64,000 bases of DNA, taken from contig NZ_JACVPA010000001.1 in NCBI RefSeq assembly GCF_018882155.1, forward strand, positions 1,550,001 to 1,614,000, written 5' to 3'. Below, piece after piece: positions 36,574 through 46,250 of this stretch (the first letter of the stretch is position 1; each line of letters begins with the position of its first letter). Source of the DNA: Polynucleobacter nymphae. GTDB taxonomy: Bacteria > Pseudomonadota > Gammaproteobacteria > Burkholderiales > Burkholderiaceae. The translations under genes and the position numbers were made by a program. The notes beneath the pieces are model-generated. The model worked only from the letters and a program-made list of their open reading frames with translations. It was not told the DNA's origin and did no database searches.

Positions 36574-36602
36574 CTTGAATTTGCCTTTTTAGGCCCCATT
36601 TA
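36574..36602 (+). promoter_or_regulatory. Sigma-32 (RpoH) promoter for dnaK
   Basis: CTTGAA at 36574-36579 and CCCCATTTA at 36594-36602 with a 14-base spacer: a full match to the sigma-32 consensus. It lies about 60 bases before the dnaK ATG, just after the grpE terminator. Confidence 0.85.
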
Positions 36603-36663
36603 CTGGGTATTGGAATATTTACATTAGAAGCACAACAAAGTAACTTAATTTTTTGGAGCAATT

Positions 36664-38598
36664 ATGGGAAAGATTATCGGAATCGACTTAGGAACCACTA
36701 ACTCGTGCGTTTCAGTCGTTGAAAACAATGCACCTAAAGTTGTCGAGAATGCAGAAGGTGGGCGTACAACTCCATCCATCATCGCCTATCTTGAAGATGG
36801 CGAAGTATTAGTTGGCGCACCCGCTAAGCGTCAGTCAGTCACCAACCCAAAGAACACTATTTACGCTGTCAAGCGTTTAATGGGTCGTAAGTTCACTGAT
36901 GCTGAAGTGCAAAAAGACATCGGCCTCATGCCTTATTCAATCATCCAAGCAGAGAACGGTGATGCTTGGGTTGAAGCACGCGATAAGAAAATGGCGCCAC
37001 AACAAGTGTCCGCTGAAATTTTGCGCAAGATGAAAAAGACTGCTGAAGACTATCTTGGCGAAGAGGTAACAGAAGCAGTGATTACTGTGCCTGCTTACTT
37101 TAACGATAGCCAACGTCAAGCAACTAAAGATGCCGGTCGTATTGCTGGTTTAGATGTCAAGCGCATCATTAATGAGCCTACTGCTGCAGCATTGGCATTT
37201 GGCTTAGACAAACAAGACAAAGTGGATCGCAAGATTGCTGTCTATGACTTAGGTGGTGGCACCTTTGATGTATCCATCATTGAAATTGCTAACGTTGACG
37301 GTGAGAAGCAATTTGAAGTGCTCTCTACCAACGGCGATACTTTCTTGGGTGGTGAAGACTTCGACCAACGCATCATTGACTGGATCATTGCTGAGTTCAA
37401 AAAGGAACAAGGTGTAGATTTGAGCAAAGACGTATTGGCATTACAGCGCTTAAAAGATGCTGCTGAAAAAGCCAAGATCGAATTGTCATCCGCACAACAA
37501 ACAGAAATCAACTTACCTTATGTGACGGCTGACGCTAGTGGCCCTAAGCATTTGAATTTGAAACTCACCCGCGCCAAATTAGAATCTTTGGTAGAGGAGT
37601 TAATCAACCGTACGGCCGGTCCTTGCTTGACAGCGATTAAAGATGCTGGTGTGAGCACTTCCGATATTGATGATGTCATTTTGGTTGGCGGTCAAACCCG
37701 CATGCCTGCGGTTCAGGACAAAGTAAAAGAAATCTTTGGCAAGGAGCCACGCAAAGACGTCAACCCTGATGAAGCAGTTGCTGTTGGTGCTGCGATTCAA
37801 GGATCAGTATTGTCTGGTGACCGTAAAGACGTATTACTCTTAGACGTTACCCCATTGTCATTGGGTATCGAAACTCTTGGTGGCGTAATGACTAAGATGA
37901 TTCCGAAGAATACGACGATTCCAACCAAGCATTCCCAGGTTTATTCGACTGCAGAAGATAACCAGCCTGCGGTAACTATCAAGTGTTTCCAAGGTGAGCG
38001 CGAGATGGCTGTAGCTAATAAATTGCTCGGTGAATTTAATCTTGAGGGTATTGCACCTGCACAGCGTGGCATGCCACAAATTGAGGTGACCTTTGATATC
38101 GATGCCAATGGTATTTTGCATGTCACTGCAAAAGACAAGACCACTGGTAAAGAGAATAAGATCACTATCAAGGCAAACTCTGGTTTAACCGAAGAAGAGA
38201 TTGTGCGCATGGTCAAAGATGCCGAGGCGAATGCGGCTGAAGATAAGAAAGTGCTTGAGTTGGTAACGGCTCGTAATACTGCCGATGCTTTGGCTCACTC
38301 CACCAAGAAAGCCTTGGAAGAGCATGGCGGCAGCTTAGAAGCTTCAGAGAAAGAAACGATTGAAGCAGCCCTTAAAGAGTTAGATGAAGCAATCAAGGGT
38401 AGTGATAAAGCTGTTATTGAAGCAAAGACTGAAGCTTTAGGTAAAGCCAGTCAAAAGCTTGGCGAGAAGGTGGCGGCGGCTGAGCAAGCAAAAGCTGGTG
38501 GTGCCGCTCCTGGTGCAGCCCCTGGGGGCGCGCAACAAGCTGCTCCAGATCCTGATGTAGTCGATGCTGACTTTAAAGAGGTGGATGACAAGAAGTAA
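36664..38598 (+). CDS. dnaK: Molecular chaperone DnaK (Hsp70)
   Basis: ATP-driven chaperone working with DnaJ and GrpE. The nucleotide-binding domain shows [11 protein letters not shown] near the start, [12 protein letters not shown] and the [11 protein letters not shown] region; the substrate domain ends in a helical lid and a Gly/Ala/Pro-rich tail that finishes [16 protein letters not shown]. 644 aa, normal. GGAG ribosome binding site 5 to 9 bases before the ATG. Strong own sigma-32 promoter. Confidence 0.98.
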   Translation: MGKIIGIDLGTTNSCVSVVENNAPKVVENAEGGRTTPSIIAYLEDGEVLVGAPAKRQSVTNPKNTIYAVKRLMGRKFTDAEVQKDIGLMPYSIIQAENGDAWVEARDKKMAPQQVSAEILRKMKKTAEDYLGEEVTEAVITVPAYFNDSQRQATKDAGRIAGLDVKRIINEPTAAALAFGLDKQDKVDRKIAVYDLGGGTFDVSIIEIANVDGEKQFEVLSTNGDTFLGGEDFDQRIIDWIIAEFKKEQGVDLSKDVLALQRLKDAAEKAKIELSSAQQTEINLPYVTADASGPKHLNLKLTRAKLESLVEELINRTAGPCLTAIKDAGVSTSDIDDVILVGGQTRMPAVQDKVKEIFGKEPRKDVNPDEAVAVGAAIQGSVLSGDRKDVLLLDVTPLSLGIETLGGVMTKMIPKNTTIPTKHSQVYSTAEDNQPAVTIKCFQGEREMAVANKLLGEFNLEGIAPAQRGMPQIEVTFDIDANGILHVTAKDKTTGKENKITIKANSGLTEEEIVRMVKDAEANAAEDKKVLELVTARNTADALAHSTKKALEEHGGSLEASEKETIEAALKELDEAIKGSDKAVIEAKTEALGKASQKLGEKVAAAEQAKAGGAAPGAAPGGAQQAAPDPDVVDADFKEVDDKK

Positions 38599-38657
38599 CT
38601 AAGTCGTTTAATATTTAAAAGACGCATTCATTAATGTATTTATGAAGTGCTTAAATA

Positions 38658-38682
38658 ACAAGTCGGCCTCGCGCCGACTTGT
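38658..38682 (+). terminator. Perfect hairpin without T tract between dnaK and dnaJ
   Basis: ACAAGTCGGC (38658-38667), loop CTCGC, GCCGACTTGT (38673-38682): a perfect, GC-rich 10-bp stem followed by GTCATTCA rather than a run of T. It may reduce read-through into dnaJ, or protect the dnaK mRNA 3' end after processing, giving more DnaK than DnaJ. No separate dnaJ promoter was recognised. Confidence 0.5.
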
Positions 38683-38711
38683 GTCATTCAGGTAGTTGAG
38701 AGGAATTGGTT

Positions 38712-39836
38712 GTGGCTAAAGGTAAACGCGATTTTTATGAAGTGCTTGGGGTAGCAAAAGGTGCAAGCGATGAAGAGCTTAAAAAAGCCTATCGCAAGAT
38801 GGCAATGAAGCATCACCCCGATCGCAATCCTGATAGCAAAACAGCTGAGGCCCAATTTAAAGAGGCCAAAGAAGCCTACGAAACACTCACTGATCCTAAT
38901 AAGCGGGCAGCCTATGATCAATATGGTCATGCTGGTGTTGACCCTTCAATGGGCGGTGGCGGATTCGGTGGCGGCGGATTCGGTGATGCCTTTGGCGATA
39001 TCTTTGGCGATATCTTCGGTCAGGGTGGCGGCCGCCATTCTGGTCCGCAAGTCTATAAAGGCGCTGACCTTCGCTACAACATGGATATCAGTCTCGAGCA
39101 AGCAGCGGAGGGTTACACAACTCAAATTCGCGTGCCGAGCTGGAATAATTGCAAGCCTTGTCATGGCACGGGCGCAGAACCTGGTAGTAAAGCGGAAAAA
39201 TGTTCTACCTGTGATGGGCATGGCCAAGTGCGTGTGCAACAAGGTTTCTTCTCTATGCAACAGACTTGCCCTAAGTGCCGCGGCACAGGTGAGTACATTC
39301 CGAAGCCTTGTAAAACTTGCCACGGTAGCGGTAAACATAAAGAACAAAAAACTCTGGAAATCAAAATTCCAGCGGGTATTGATGATGGTATGCGCGTGCG
39401 TTCAGTCGGTAATGGCGAGCCCGGTCTGAATGGCGGACCTTCTGGCGATCTCTACGTAGAAGTTCGTGTTAAGCCACATCCAGTATTTGAGCGTGATGGT
39501 AGCGACTTGCATGTACAAATGCCTATCTCATTTGCAACAGCAACCATTGGCGGTCAAATCGAAGTCCCAACTTTATCGGGTCGCGTTGAGTTTCCGATTC
39601 CAGAGGGCACGCAGACTGGTAAAACTTTCCGTTTGCGTAATAAAGGTATTAAAGGATTGCGCTCTGCATTGGTAGGCGATCTTTTTGTTCATGTCCTGCT
39701 TGAAACACCGGTGAAACTGACTGATGAGCAGAAAAAATTACTTACGCAGTTTGATGAGAATCTGAAATCCGGTGGTGATAAACACAGCCCACAGCAAAAG
39801 GGCTGGTTTGATGGGGTGAAGAGCTTTTTTAGTTAA
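38712..39836 (+). CDS. dnaJ: Molecular chaperone DnaJ (Hsp40)
   Basis: Cochaperone that delivers substrate and stimulates the DnaK ATPase. The J domain has HPD at 35-37; a Gly/Phe-rich linker with short DNA repeats follows, then the zinc region with four CxxCxGxG motifs ([32 protein letters not shown]) and C-terminal substrate domains. 374 aa from the GTG at 38712, which sits about 7 bases after GAGGAA; a TTG two codons earlier is too close to that site. Convergent with panB. Confidence 0.97.
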   Translation: MAKGKRDFYEVLGVAKGASDEELKKAYRKMAMKHHPDRNPDSKTAEAQFKEAKEAYETLTDPNKRAAYDQYGHAGVDPSMGGGGFGGGGFGDAFGDIFGDIFGQGGGRHSGPQVYKGADLRYNMDISLEQAAEGYTTQIRVPSWNNCKPCHGTGAEPGSKAEKCSTCDGHGQVRVQQGFFSMQQTCPKCRGTGEYIPKPCKTCHGSGKHKEQKTLEIKIPAGIDDGMRVRSVGNGEPGLNGGPSGDLYVEVRVKPHPVFERDGSDLHVQMPISFATATIGGQIEVPTLSGRVEFPIPEGTQTGKTFRLRNKGIKGLRSALVGDLFVHVLLETPVKLTDEQKKLLTQFDENLKSGGDKHSPQQKGWFDGVKSFFS

Positions 39837-39843
39837 AAATGAA

Positions 39844-40659
39844 CTAGCCGGCAAAACCGTGCTCTAGTCCAGGAAACTTTCCAGATTTCACTTCGCGAAC
39901 ATAGGATTTAATGGCAGCCTCAATCGAGTGGTGACCATCCATAAAGTCTTTAACAAACTTGGGTGGCTTACCTGGGCTGATACCCAGCATATCTTGAAGA
40001 ACTAATACCTGACCAGAGCAATCTGGTCCTGCACCGATTCCGATAGTTGGAATATGGAGTTCAGCAGTAATTTTTTCTCCGAGTGAAGAAGGAATCGCTT
40101 CCAGTACTACCATTTGTGCGCCAACTGCCTGGCAAGCAAGCGCTTGTTCAAGCATATGACTTGCAGCATCTTTAGATTTACCTTGCACCTTGTAGCCGCC
40201 CAAAAGATGAACTGATTGTGGGAGCAGGCCAAGGTGTGCGCAAACAGGAACGCTGCGTTCAACTAGATATTGAATGATGTCTACTTGCCAATCTCCGCCT
40301 TCAAGCTTGACCATGTCAGCGCCAGCACGCATCAGTGCTGCTGCTGAATCTAGCGCTTGCACTGGATCGCCATAACTTGCAAATGGAAGATCCGCTATCA
40401 AAAATGCATGTGTATTAGCGCGGGTTACGCATTCAGTGTGATAAACCATTTGCTCGATGGTAACCGGCGTCGTACTCGAGTGACCTTGAATCACATTGCC
40501 TAATGAGTCGCCAATCAAAATGACTTCGATGCCACAGCGATTTAACAACGCCGACATGGTCGAGTCATATGCGGTGAGCATAGTAATTTTCTCTCGCTCG
40601 GCATGCATAGCGAGGAGTTTAGTAATAGTGATTGGCTTATCGCCTTGTAAGTAACCCAT
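39844..40659 (-). CDS. panB: 3-methyl-2-oxobutanoate hydroxymethyltransferase
   Basis: First committed step of pantothenate synthesis: adds a hydroxymethyl group from methylene-THF to ketoisovalerate. GDSLGNV at 50-56 with Mg-binding Asp51, then [20 protein letters not shown] and [18 protein letters not shown]. 271 aa, normal. Seventeen bases after folK on the same strand; panC is not in the window. Confidence 0.97.
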   Translation of the reverse strand: MGYLQGDKPITITKLLAMHAEREKITMLTAYDSTMSALLNRCGIEVILIGDSLGNVIQGHSSTTPVTIEQMVYHTECVTRANTHAFLIADLPFASYGDPVQALDSAAALMRAGADMVKLEGGDWQVDIIQYLVERSVPVCAHLGLLPQSVHLLGGYKVQGKSKDAASHMLEQALACQAVGAQMVVLEAIPSSLGEKITAELHIPTIGIGAGPDCSGQVLVLQDMLGISPGKPPKFVKDFMDGHHSIEAAIKSYVREVKSGKFPGLEHGFAG

Positions 40660-40676
40660 GGCGAGAGTTTAATGAA

Positions 40677-41204
40677 TTAATGCGACGATGGTCTATAAAC
40701 GTCTTTTTCCCCGCAATTACAGTTCCTGCAGGGTAGTTTTTGAATTCTTTGGTCCGCTACTTGAGGTAAATAGGTCTTCAGTTCGCCTAGATTTGGTAAA
40801 AAGAAATTCGGAGCTATTTCCAAGAGCGGCAGAAGAACAAAAGAGCGCTCAATCATTCTTGGATGAGGCAGCATCAACTCAGTTTCGTTTTGAGTAACGC
40901 CCTCAAAAGACAGGATATCGAGATCAAGTGTGCGAGGCGCATTTGAGTAGGGGCGCTCGCGGCCAAACTCCTGTTCTATTGCTTGGCAGACATGCAATAG
41001 ACCATATGGGGTGAGTTCAGTTTCAATTTCAATGACTGCGTTAATGTAGTCGCCGCCAGTCGCACCCACAGGCGCACTTTGATAAAAGCAGCTTTTGGCA
41101 AGAATTTGCAATTCAGAGCGCAGCGCAAGACAAACAATCGCATCAGTGATGAGCTGACGCGTATCACCAATATTGCCGCCAAATCCGATAAAAACTCGTG
41201 CCAT
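40677..41204 (-). CDS. folK: 2-amino-4-hydroxy-6-hydroxymethyldihydropteridine diphosphokinase
   Basis: Pyrophosphorylates the pterin ring in folate synthesis. GFGGNIGD at the N-terminus, the QSAPVGATGGDYINAV region, and the Mg/ATP motif RTLDLDIL with two Asp residues. 175 aa; the end (CRNCNCGEKDVYRPSSH) is an extra Cys-rich tail of about 15 residues not usual in the family. Follows pcnB and precedes panB. Confidence 0.95.
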   Translation of the reverse strand: MARVFIGFGGNIGDTRQLITDAIVCLALRSELQILAKSCFYQSAPVGATGGDYINAVIEIETELTPYGLLHVCQAIEQEFGRERPYSNAPRTLDLDILSFEGVTQNETELMLPHPRMIERSFVLLPLLEIAPNFFLPNLGELKTYLPQVADQRIQKLPCRNCNCGEKDVYRPSSH

Positions 41205-41256
41205 ACGACTCCAAACTAGATATAAAACTACTTTACTGAAATTTCTCTAAGTTTGC

Positions 41257-42660
41257 TTAGTCTGCTTCAGGTTCGGGGGATGGGTCAGATTTGGGTTTTC
41301 TGCGACGACGCCGTTTAGCAGGCGAGCTTGCACTGCTGCCTAATTCCGTCTTGGCAGTAGCCATCAGGGCTTCTTGCCCCACTGGATCAGCAGCAATGAA
41401 ATCGGTCCACCACTCGCCAAGGCTTGGATTTTGCTCGCCGGTGGCACAGCGCAGGAGCATAAAGTCATAAGCAGCCCTAAAGCGGGGCGATTCAATGAGG
41501 CGATAGGGATAGCGTCCTACCCGTTTTTCAAAGCGTGGTTGCATTGACCAGATCTCGCACATATCACTCTCAAGACGCCGTTGAATCGTCATGCTACTGC
41601 TTTGAGTGGCGATCGTATCGTCCATGGCGTCGTGTAGCGCAGAAATATTGGATATGCCTTTGGCGATATTAGCTTTCCAGTTCTTGAGCAGGTCGGGCCA
41701 CAGCAAGGTGGCAAATAAGAACCCAGCAGAAACACTTTTGCCAGATTGAATACGTTGATCAGTATTGGCTAATGCTAGCTTAACAAAATCATTTGCGCCC
41801 TTAGAATCTACTCCGCTATCCAAAATATGATCTAGTAAGGGCAACAGACCATGATGTAGGCCTGCATCTCTTAAGCCCTGAATCGCAGCCCAAGAATATC
41901 CAGACATGAGTAACTTGAGAATTTCATCAAAGAGTCTAGCTGAGGGCACATCTTGTAAAAGATTACTGAGTGTTGCAATTGGCGCGCGCGTAGCCGTATC
42001 TAAAGTAAAGCCAGTTTTGGCGGCAAAGCGAATCGCTCGTAGCATTCGAATCGGGTCTTCACGATAGCGCTTGGTGGGATCACCAATCATGCGTAAGGTT
42101 TTCTTTTGCATATCGGCCATACCACCGTGATAGTCCAGGACAGTCTCGCTGGATGGGTCGTAATACATGGCATTGATCGTGAAATCTCGTCTTGCAGCAT
42201 CTTCACCTTGTGAGCCCCAGACGTTATCGCGTAATATTCGACCGCTTTCAGCAACATGGTCACCGGCGTTATCTAGAAGAGCTCTGAAGGTGGAAACTTC
42301 AATAATTTCGGGGTGGCCTTTGCCAAAGAAAGTGACGTGCACAATCTGAAAGCGGCGACCAATCAGACGTGCTTTGCGAAACAGCCTTTGTACTTGATCG
42401 GGAGTTGCATTGGTAGCCACGTCAAAATCTTTTGGGCCAATTCCTAAAGCAAGATCACGAACTGCGCCACCAACAATGAAGGCCTCAAAGCCAGCCTCTT
42501 GAAGTGTATGCGTTACTTTGACTGCATTCTTTGAGAGCAAATGTGGATCAATGCGATGTGCTTTTTTTGGAATGCGTTTCGGTGCTCCAGCCTTATTCGC
42601 TTGCGTATGTTTAGCCATGGGGTCACGACGCAAAATACGTTTGATGAATTTAGTGATCAT
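41257..42660 (-). CDS. pcnB: Poly(A) polymerase PcnB
   Basis: Adds poly(A) to RNA 3' ends, marking them for decay. A class II nucleotidyltransferase head with VGGAVRD (63-69) and the DFD metal motif (78-80), followed by RRDFTINAMYYD and an RNA-binding helical region, and a basic C-terminus (AKRRRRRKPKSDPSPE). 467 aa, normal. The ATG at 42660 overlaps the HAD gene stop; a later ATG (residue 15, 42618) is also possible. The basic tail separates it from the closely related tRNA nucleotidyltransferase. Confidence 0.93.
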   Translation of the reverse strand: MITKFIKRILRRDPMAKHTQANKAGAPKRIPKKAHRIDPHLLSKNAVKVTHTLQEAGFEAFIVGGAVRDLALGIGPKDFDVATNATPDQVQRLFRKARLIGRRFQIVHVTFFGKGHPEIIEVSTFRALLDNAGDHVAESGRILRDNVWGSQGEDAARRDFTINAMYYDPSSETVLDYHGGMADMQKKTLRMIGDPTKRYREDPIRMLRAIRFAAKTGFTLDTATRAPIATLSNLLQDVPSARLFDEILKLLMSGYSWAAIQGLRDAGLHHGLLPLLDHILDSGVDSKGANDFVKLALANTDQRIQSGKSVSAGFLFATLLWPDLLKNWKANIAKGISNISALHDAMDDTIATQSSSMTIQRRLESDMCEIWSMQPRFEKRVGRYPYRLIESPRFRAAYDFMLLRCATGEQNPSLGEWWTDFIAADPVGQEALMATAKTELGSSASSPAKRRRRRKPKSDPSPEPEAD

Positions 42661-43337
42661 GCAAACAGTTCAAGAATTGGCCAATTGCGTTTATGAGCCT
42701 CATTACGAAGGCGCTCATCTGGATTGGTGGCAACAGGATTGCTCACTTCCTCTAACAAAGGCAGGTCATTCATAGAGTCGGAGTAGCAATAGCTGCAAGG
42801 CATCTGATCGAAAGAAAGATTTTGGGCCGCTAACCAAGTATGTAAATTTTGAACCTTGCCTTCCCGAAAGTTGGGGATACCTTTTACTTTGCCGGTGTAG
42901 TTGGCTAAAGGATCATTGTTGATGGTGGCCGGCTCGGTTGCAATCAGGTGCTCAATACCAAAACTTTCTACAATCGGCCGAGTCACAAAGCTATTGGTTG
43001 CAGTGATGACACAGCAGAGATCTCCAGCATCTTGATGGCGTTTTACTAAATCAAGCGCTTGTGGGCGCAACTGCTCAATAATCACTTCTCTCATGAAGGC
43101 ATCATGCCAGTCTTTGAGTTGGGCGCGTGAATGCTCGGAAAGTGGCTTTAGGGCAAAGCGCAGAAATTCATGAATATCGAGCTTGCCCTCTTTGTAGTCC
43201 TGATAGAAGCGTTCATTTTGTTTGGCGTAATGCTCGCCGTCGACCACGCCGGTGCGCGCCAAAAATTGCCCCCACTCATAATCGCTATCGCATGGTAGGA
43301 GGGTGTAATCTAAATCGAAAAGGGCTAACTGAGTCAC
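42657..43337 (-). CDS. HAD-IB family hydrolase (SerB-like phosphatase)
   Basis: HAD phosphatase with the nucleophile motif LFDLDYTLL (Asp8 and Asp10), a helical cap, motif II in CCVITATNSF, and motif III/IV CYSDSMNDLPLLEE. 226 aa from the GTG at 43337, which puts the first strand TQLALFDLD in place; the longer in-frame start (43385) overlaps hda by 29 bases. No strong ribosome binding site. The substrate is unknown; relatives act on phosphoserine-like or phospholipid-linked phosphates. Sits between hda and pcnB. Confidence 0.87.
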   Translation of the reverse strand: MTQLALFDLDYTLLPCDSDYEWGQFLARTGVVDGEHYAKQNERFYQDYKEGKLDIHEFLRFALKPLSEHSRAQLKDWHDAFMREVIIEQLRPQALDLVKRHQDAGDLCCVITATNSFVTRPIVESFGIEHLIATEPATINNDPLANYTGKVKGIPNFREGKVQNLHTWLAAQNLSFDQMPCSYCYSDSMNDLPLLEEVSNPVATNPDERLRNEAHKRNWPILELFA

Positions 43338-43356
43338 AAATGGAATATTAAGTAAA

Positions 43357-44112
43357 TTATTTTGGCCGCAAGAGCTCGCGCACAAGCGGCAAGGTTACAG
43401 CACGTTTTGTTTCTAGTGAATATGCATCCAAAGCATCAATCAAGGCCATTAAATTAGGCATATCGCGATAAAAACGGTTTATTAACCAAGGCAATACTTC
43501 TGGAGATAAAACCAATCCTCGTGCCTTAGCGGCTTGCTCTAAGGCTTGTATTTTCTCACCATCATCCAAAAGCTGTGTTTGAAAAACTAAACCCCATCCC
43601 AGGCGGGTCCGAAGGTCTTCACGCAACTCCAGATTGGCTGGTGCAGCTTTGCCAGCCATAAAAATATGGATATTCTTGCTGGCCTGAACGCCATTCAGAA
43701 TTCGAAATAGGGCGCCAACTAAGCGCTCATCTAAGGCATCTACATCATCGACGGCAATGACCGAGGGCGCAGCACTTTGCGCTAGGGCATTCATTTTTTC
43801 TTCAAGACGAACCCATGAGATAGGCTCTCTAGGATTAAGAAAGAAATATTCCATGCCTGCACTTTGCGCAGCATTTGTCATTGCCTCAAGTAAATGGGTG
43901 CGTCCAGACCCTTCTGGTCCCCACCAATAGATCCAGCGATGATTTAGTGGATTACTAGCTTGATTGATAGGATTCTCTTGCCAAGCTTTGCAAAGGTTTT
44001 GTAAAGCGGAAATCAATGCTAGGTCTTTACTGGGAAGGTAATTAGCGAGACTAGCTTTGGGGATATGACTGAGATCTAAAGCAAACTGCCTTGGAAGCGG
44101 AGGAGTATTCAT
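43357..44112 (-). CDS. hda: DnaA-related regulatory protein Hda
   Basis: AAA+ protein related to DnaA domain III that, with the loaded sliding clamp, makes DnaA-ATP hydrolyse its nucleotide. Walker A is GPEGSGRT (65-72), with Arg in place of Lys, as in E. coli Hda; Walker B is VIAVDDVDAL. The N-terminal QFALDL (9-14) resembles the clamp-binding QLxLxL motif. No C-terminal DnaA DNA-binding domain. 251 aa, normal. Follows the perM-like gene by 10 bases. Confidence 0.92.
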   Translation of the reverse strand: MNTPPLPRQFALDLSHIPKASLANYLPSKDLALISALQNLCKAWQENPINQASNPLNHRWIYWWGPEGSGRTHLLEAMTNAAQSAGMEYFFLNPREPISWVRLEEKMNALAQSAAPSVIAVDDVDALDERLVGALFRILNGVQASKNIHIFMAGKAAPANLELREDLRTRLGWGLVFQTQLLDDGEKIQALEQAAKARGLVLSPEVLPWLINRFYRDMPNLMALIDALDAYSLETKRAVTLPLVRELLRPK

Positions 44113-44122
44113 TACTGCAAAA

Positions 44123-45112
44123 TTATTTTTGATACCAAGAGCTCTGTGTATAAACAGACCAAAGGTACTGAACTAATACTAAGGCCACAGCACTAATTGG
44201 CAGAGCAAGTAGTACGCCAAAAAAGCCAAAGAGTTTTCCAAAGAGCAGCAAAGAAAAAAGCACTGCAACTGGATGCAGGCCAATGCGCTCACCTACCAAG
44301 CGGGGTGTCAGCACAAAGCCTTCTATAAATTGTCCAAGACCATATAGAGCGAGCACGGCAACGATTTCGTATTGAGGGCCAAATTGTAGTGCGGCTGACA
44401 AAATAGCAAGTGACAGTCCCAAGATAATGCCAATGTAGGGAATCACAATCATGATTGCAGTAAAGATGCCTAAAGCCACTGCTCCTTGGATGCCAATGAG
44501 CATTAAACCAACGCTATAGAAGGCGGACATGATGGCAATCACAATTACCATACCGTTTAAATACTGCGAGAGCAGTCCATCGGTATGCATTGCAAGATGA
44601 TGAATTGTTTCTTGGGCGCGCAATGGAACCATTTTCTTCATAAGTCCAAAGAAGTGATCCCAGTCAATAAGCAAATAGAACATCACAAAAACAATCAAAA
44701 CAGAATTTACAAAGCCGGCAATGACTGAGCTGCCAGACATGAGTACAGTTTCTAAGGTGCTTGATATGAGGGCATCAGCGTTATCGCTAAGGTGCGCAGA
44801 GATTTTTTGAGAAGCAGCTGTTTTGAGGGCGCCCCAATCAAGGCCAATATGAAATTCAGATAATTTGGGGCCGAGCCATGCTTGAGTATTTGCAATCCAT
44901 TCTGGCCATTGCGCCCTGATTAAAGGTAGTTCAGTTTTGAGTAGGCCGATAAAGAGGCTCAAAATGGCAATCATGACACCCAAGCCAAAGACGACGGACA
45001 GAAGAGCTGCTATGGTGGCTGGTAATCGACGTCTCTCCAGCCATAGAAAAGCGGGCCTTAGGATATAAGCCAGAATGAAAGCAGTCAGAAAAGGGGTAAA
45101 AAGTTCAGCCAT
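44123..45112 (-). CDS. AI-2E family transporter (PerM-like)
   Basis: Multi-spanning inner-membrane protein of the AI-2 exporter/PerM family with about eight hydrophobic segments and the conserved IPYIGIILGLSLAIL and FVLTPRLVGERIGLHP motifs. The start at 45112 (329 aa) has an AGAGGA ribosome binding site about 9 bases upstream; an upstream ATG (45136) has none. Family members export autoinducer-2 or exchange Na+/H+; the substrate here is unknown. A perM-hda pair is common, and purM is divergent. Confidence 0.88.
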   Translation of the reverse strand: MAELFTPFLTAFILAYILRPAFLWLERRRLPATIAALLSVVFGLGVMIAILSLFIGLLKTELPLIRAQWPEWIANTQAWLGPKLSEFHIGLDWGALKTAASQKISAHLSDNADALISSTLETVLMSGSSVIAGFVNSVLIVFVMFYLLIDWDHFFGLMKKMVPLRAQETIHHLAMHTDGLLSQYLNGMVIVIAIMSAFYSVGLMLIGIQGAVALGIFTAIMIVIPYIGIILGLSLAILSAALQFGPQYEIVAVLALYGLGQFIEGFVLTPRLVGERIGLHPVAVLFSLLLFGKLFGFFGVLLALPISAVALVLVQYLWSVYTQSSWYQK

Positions 45113-45184
45113 TGCGAGTAATCCTCTAGAATTCAATGATTCTACTGATCAAGTGACATTTTTCACCAATATTCCGACTCTGAC

Positions 45185-46237
45185 ATGACTTCATCTACTA
45201 ATTCCCCTTCAAAAGGCCTTTCTTACCGCGATGCTGGCGTCGATATTGACGCTGGGGATGACTTAGTCGATCGCATTAAGCCCATGGCCAAGAAAACGAT
45301 GCGAGAAGGTGTTTTGGCTGGCATTGGGGGCTTTGGGGCCCTTTTTGAAGTGCCTAAGCGCTACAAAGAACCTGTTTTAGTAGCTGGTACCGATGGTGTT
45401 GGTACCAAACTTCGCCTCGCCTTCGAGTGGAACCGTCACGACACCATTGGCCAAGATTTGGTTGCGATGAGTGTGAATGATATTTTGGTCCAAGGTGCAG
45501 AACCCCTCTTTTTCTTGGATTACTTTGCTTGCGGCAAGCTCACTGTGGATACTGCTGCTACCGTTGTTGGCGGCATTGCTAAAGGTTGTGAGTTATCTGG
45601 TTGTGCACTCATCGGTGGAGAAACTGCTGAGATGCCTGGCATGTATCCACCAGGTGAATATGATTTAGCTGGATTTGCAGTGGGTGCGGTTGAAAAATCC
45701 AAAATCATTACTGGCAATACGATTGTTCCCGGTGATGTTGTATTGGCAATTGGTTCGAGTGGCGCACACTCCAATGGTTACTCTTTAGTGCGCAAAATTA
45801 TTGAGCGCGCAGGTGCGAAACCAAGCGATGATTTAGGTGGTCGACCACTGGGTGATGTGGTGATGGCCCCAACTGAGATTTACGTGAAACCTCTTTTAAA
45901 ACTCATTTCTGAAATTAATGTCAAGGGTATGGCGCATATCACTGGTGGCGGCCTAGTCGATAACGTGCCGCGCGTTCTCCCAGAAAATACTCAAGCAGTA
46001 TTGCATCGCGATAGCTGGCAGATGCCTGAACTCTTCCGCTGGTTGCAAATGAAGGGTGGCGTTGCTGATGCAGAAATGGTTCGCGTATTTAACTGCGGCA
46101 TTGGCATGGTGGTGATTGTTTCTCCAGATCAGGCAGATACTGCAATTAAATCATTGACAGCGCAAGGCTTGAAGTCTTGGGTGGCGGGTGAAGTAGTGGA
46201 GCGGCCAAAAGATGCCCCACAAACTATCGTTATCTAA
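45185..46237 (+). CDS. purM: Phosphoribosylformylglycinamidine cyclo-ligase (AIR synthetase)
   Basis: ATP-dependent ring closure of FGAM to AIR in purine synthesis. The N-terminal half has [13 protein letters not shown] and [14 protein letters not shown] (66-79), followed by [11 protein letters not shown] and [16 protein letters not shown]. 350 aa, normal. No clear Shine-Dalgarno before the ATG. Convergent with miaA, their stops lying under a small shared hairpin. Confidence 0.97.
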   Translation: MTSSTNSPSKGLSYRDAGVDIDAGDDLVDRIKPMAKKTMREGVLAGIGGFGALFEVPKRYKEPVLVAGTDGVGTKLRLAFEWNRHDTIGQDLVAMSVNDILVQGAEPLFFLDYFACGKLTVDTAATVVGGIAKGCELSGCALIGGETAEMPGMYPPGEYDLAGFAVGAVEKSKIITGNTIVPGDVVLAIGSSGAHSNGYSLVRKIIERAGAKPSDDLGGRPLGDVVMAPTEIYVKPLLKLISEINVKGMAHITGGGLVDNVPRVLPENTQAVLHRDSWQMPELFRWLQMKGGVADAEMVRVFNCGIGMVVIVSPDQADTAIKSLTAQGLKSWVAGEVVERPKDAPQTIVI

Positions 46238-46250
46238 GACGAAAGCGTCT
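46237..46250. terminator. Small hairpin over the purM and miaA stops
   Basis: AGACG (46237-46241), loop AAAG, CGTCT (46246-46250): a 5-bp stem at the junction of two convergent genes, followed by ATTTATTT on the plus strand. It is short and only a weak terminator candidate. Confidence 0.35.

Noticed and set aside
38914..39429. 171-aa open frame inside dnaJ, and a 133-aa frame opposite it
   Set aside because: Both are shadows of the Gly- and Cys-rich dnaJ coding sequence; no ribosome binding site and no protein-like composition.
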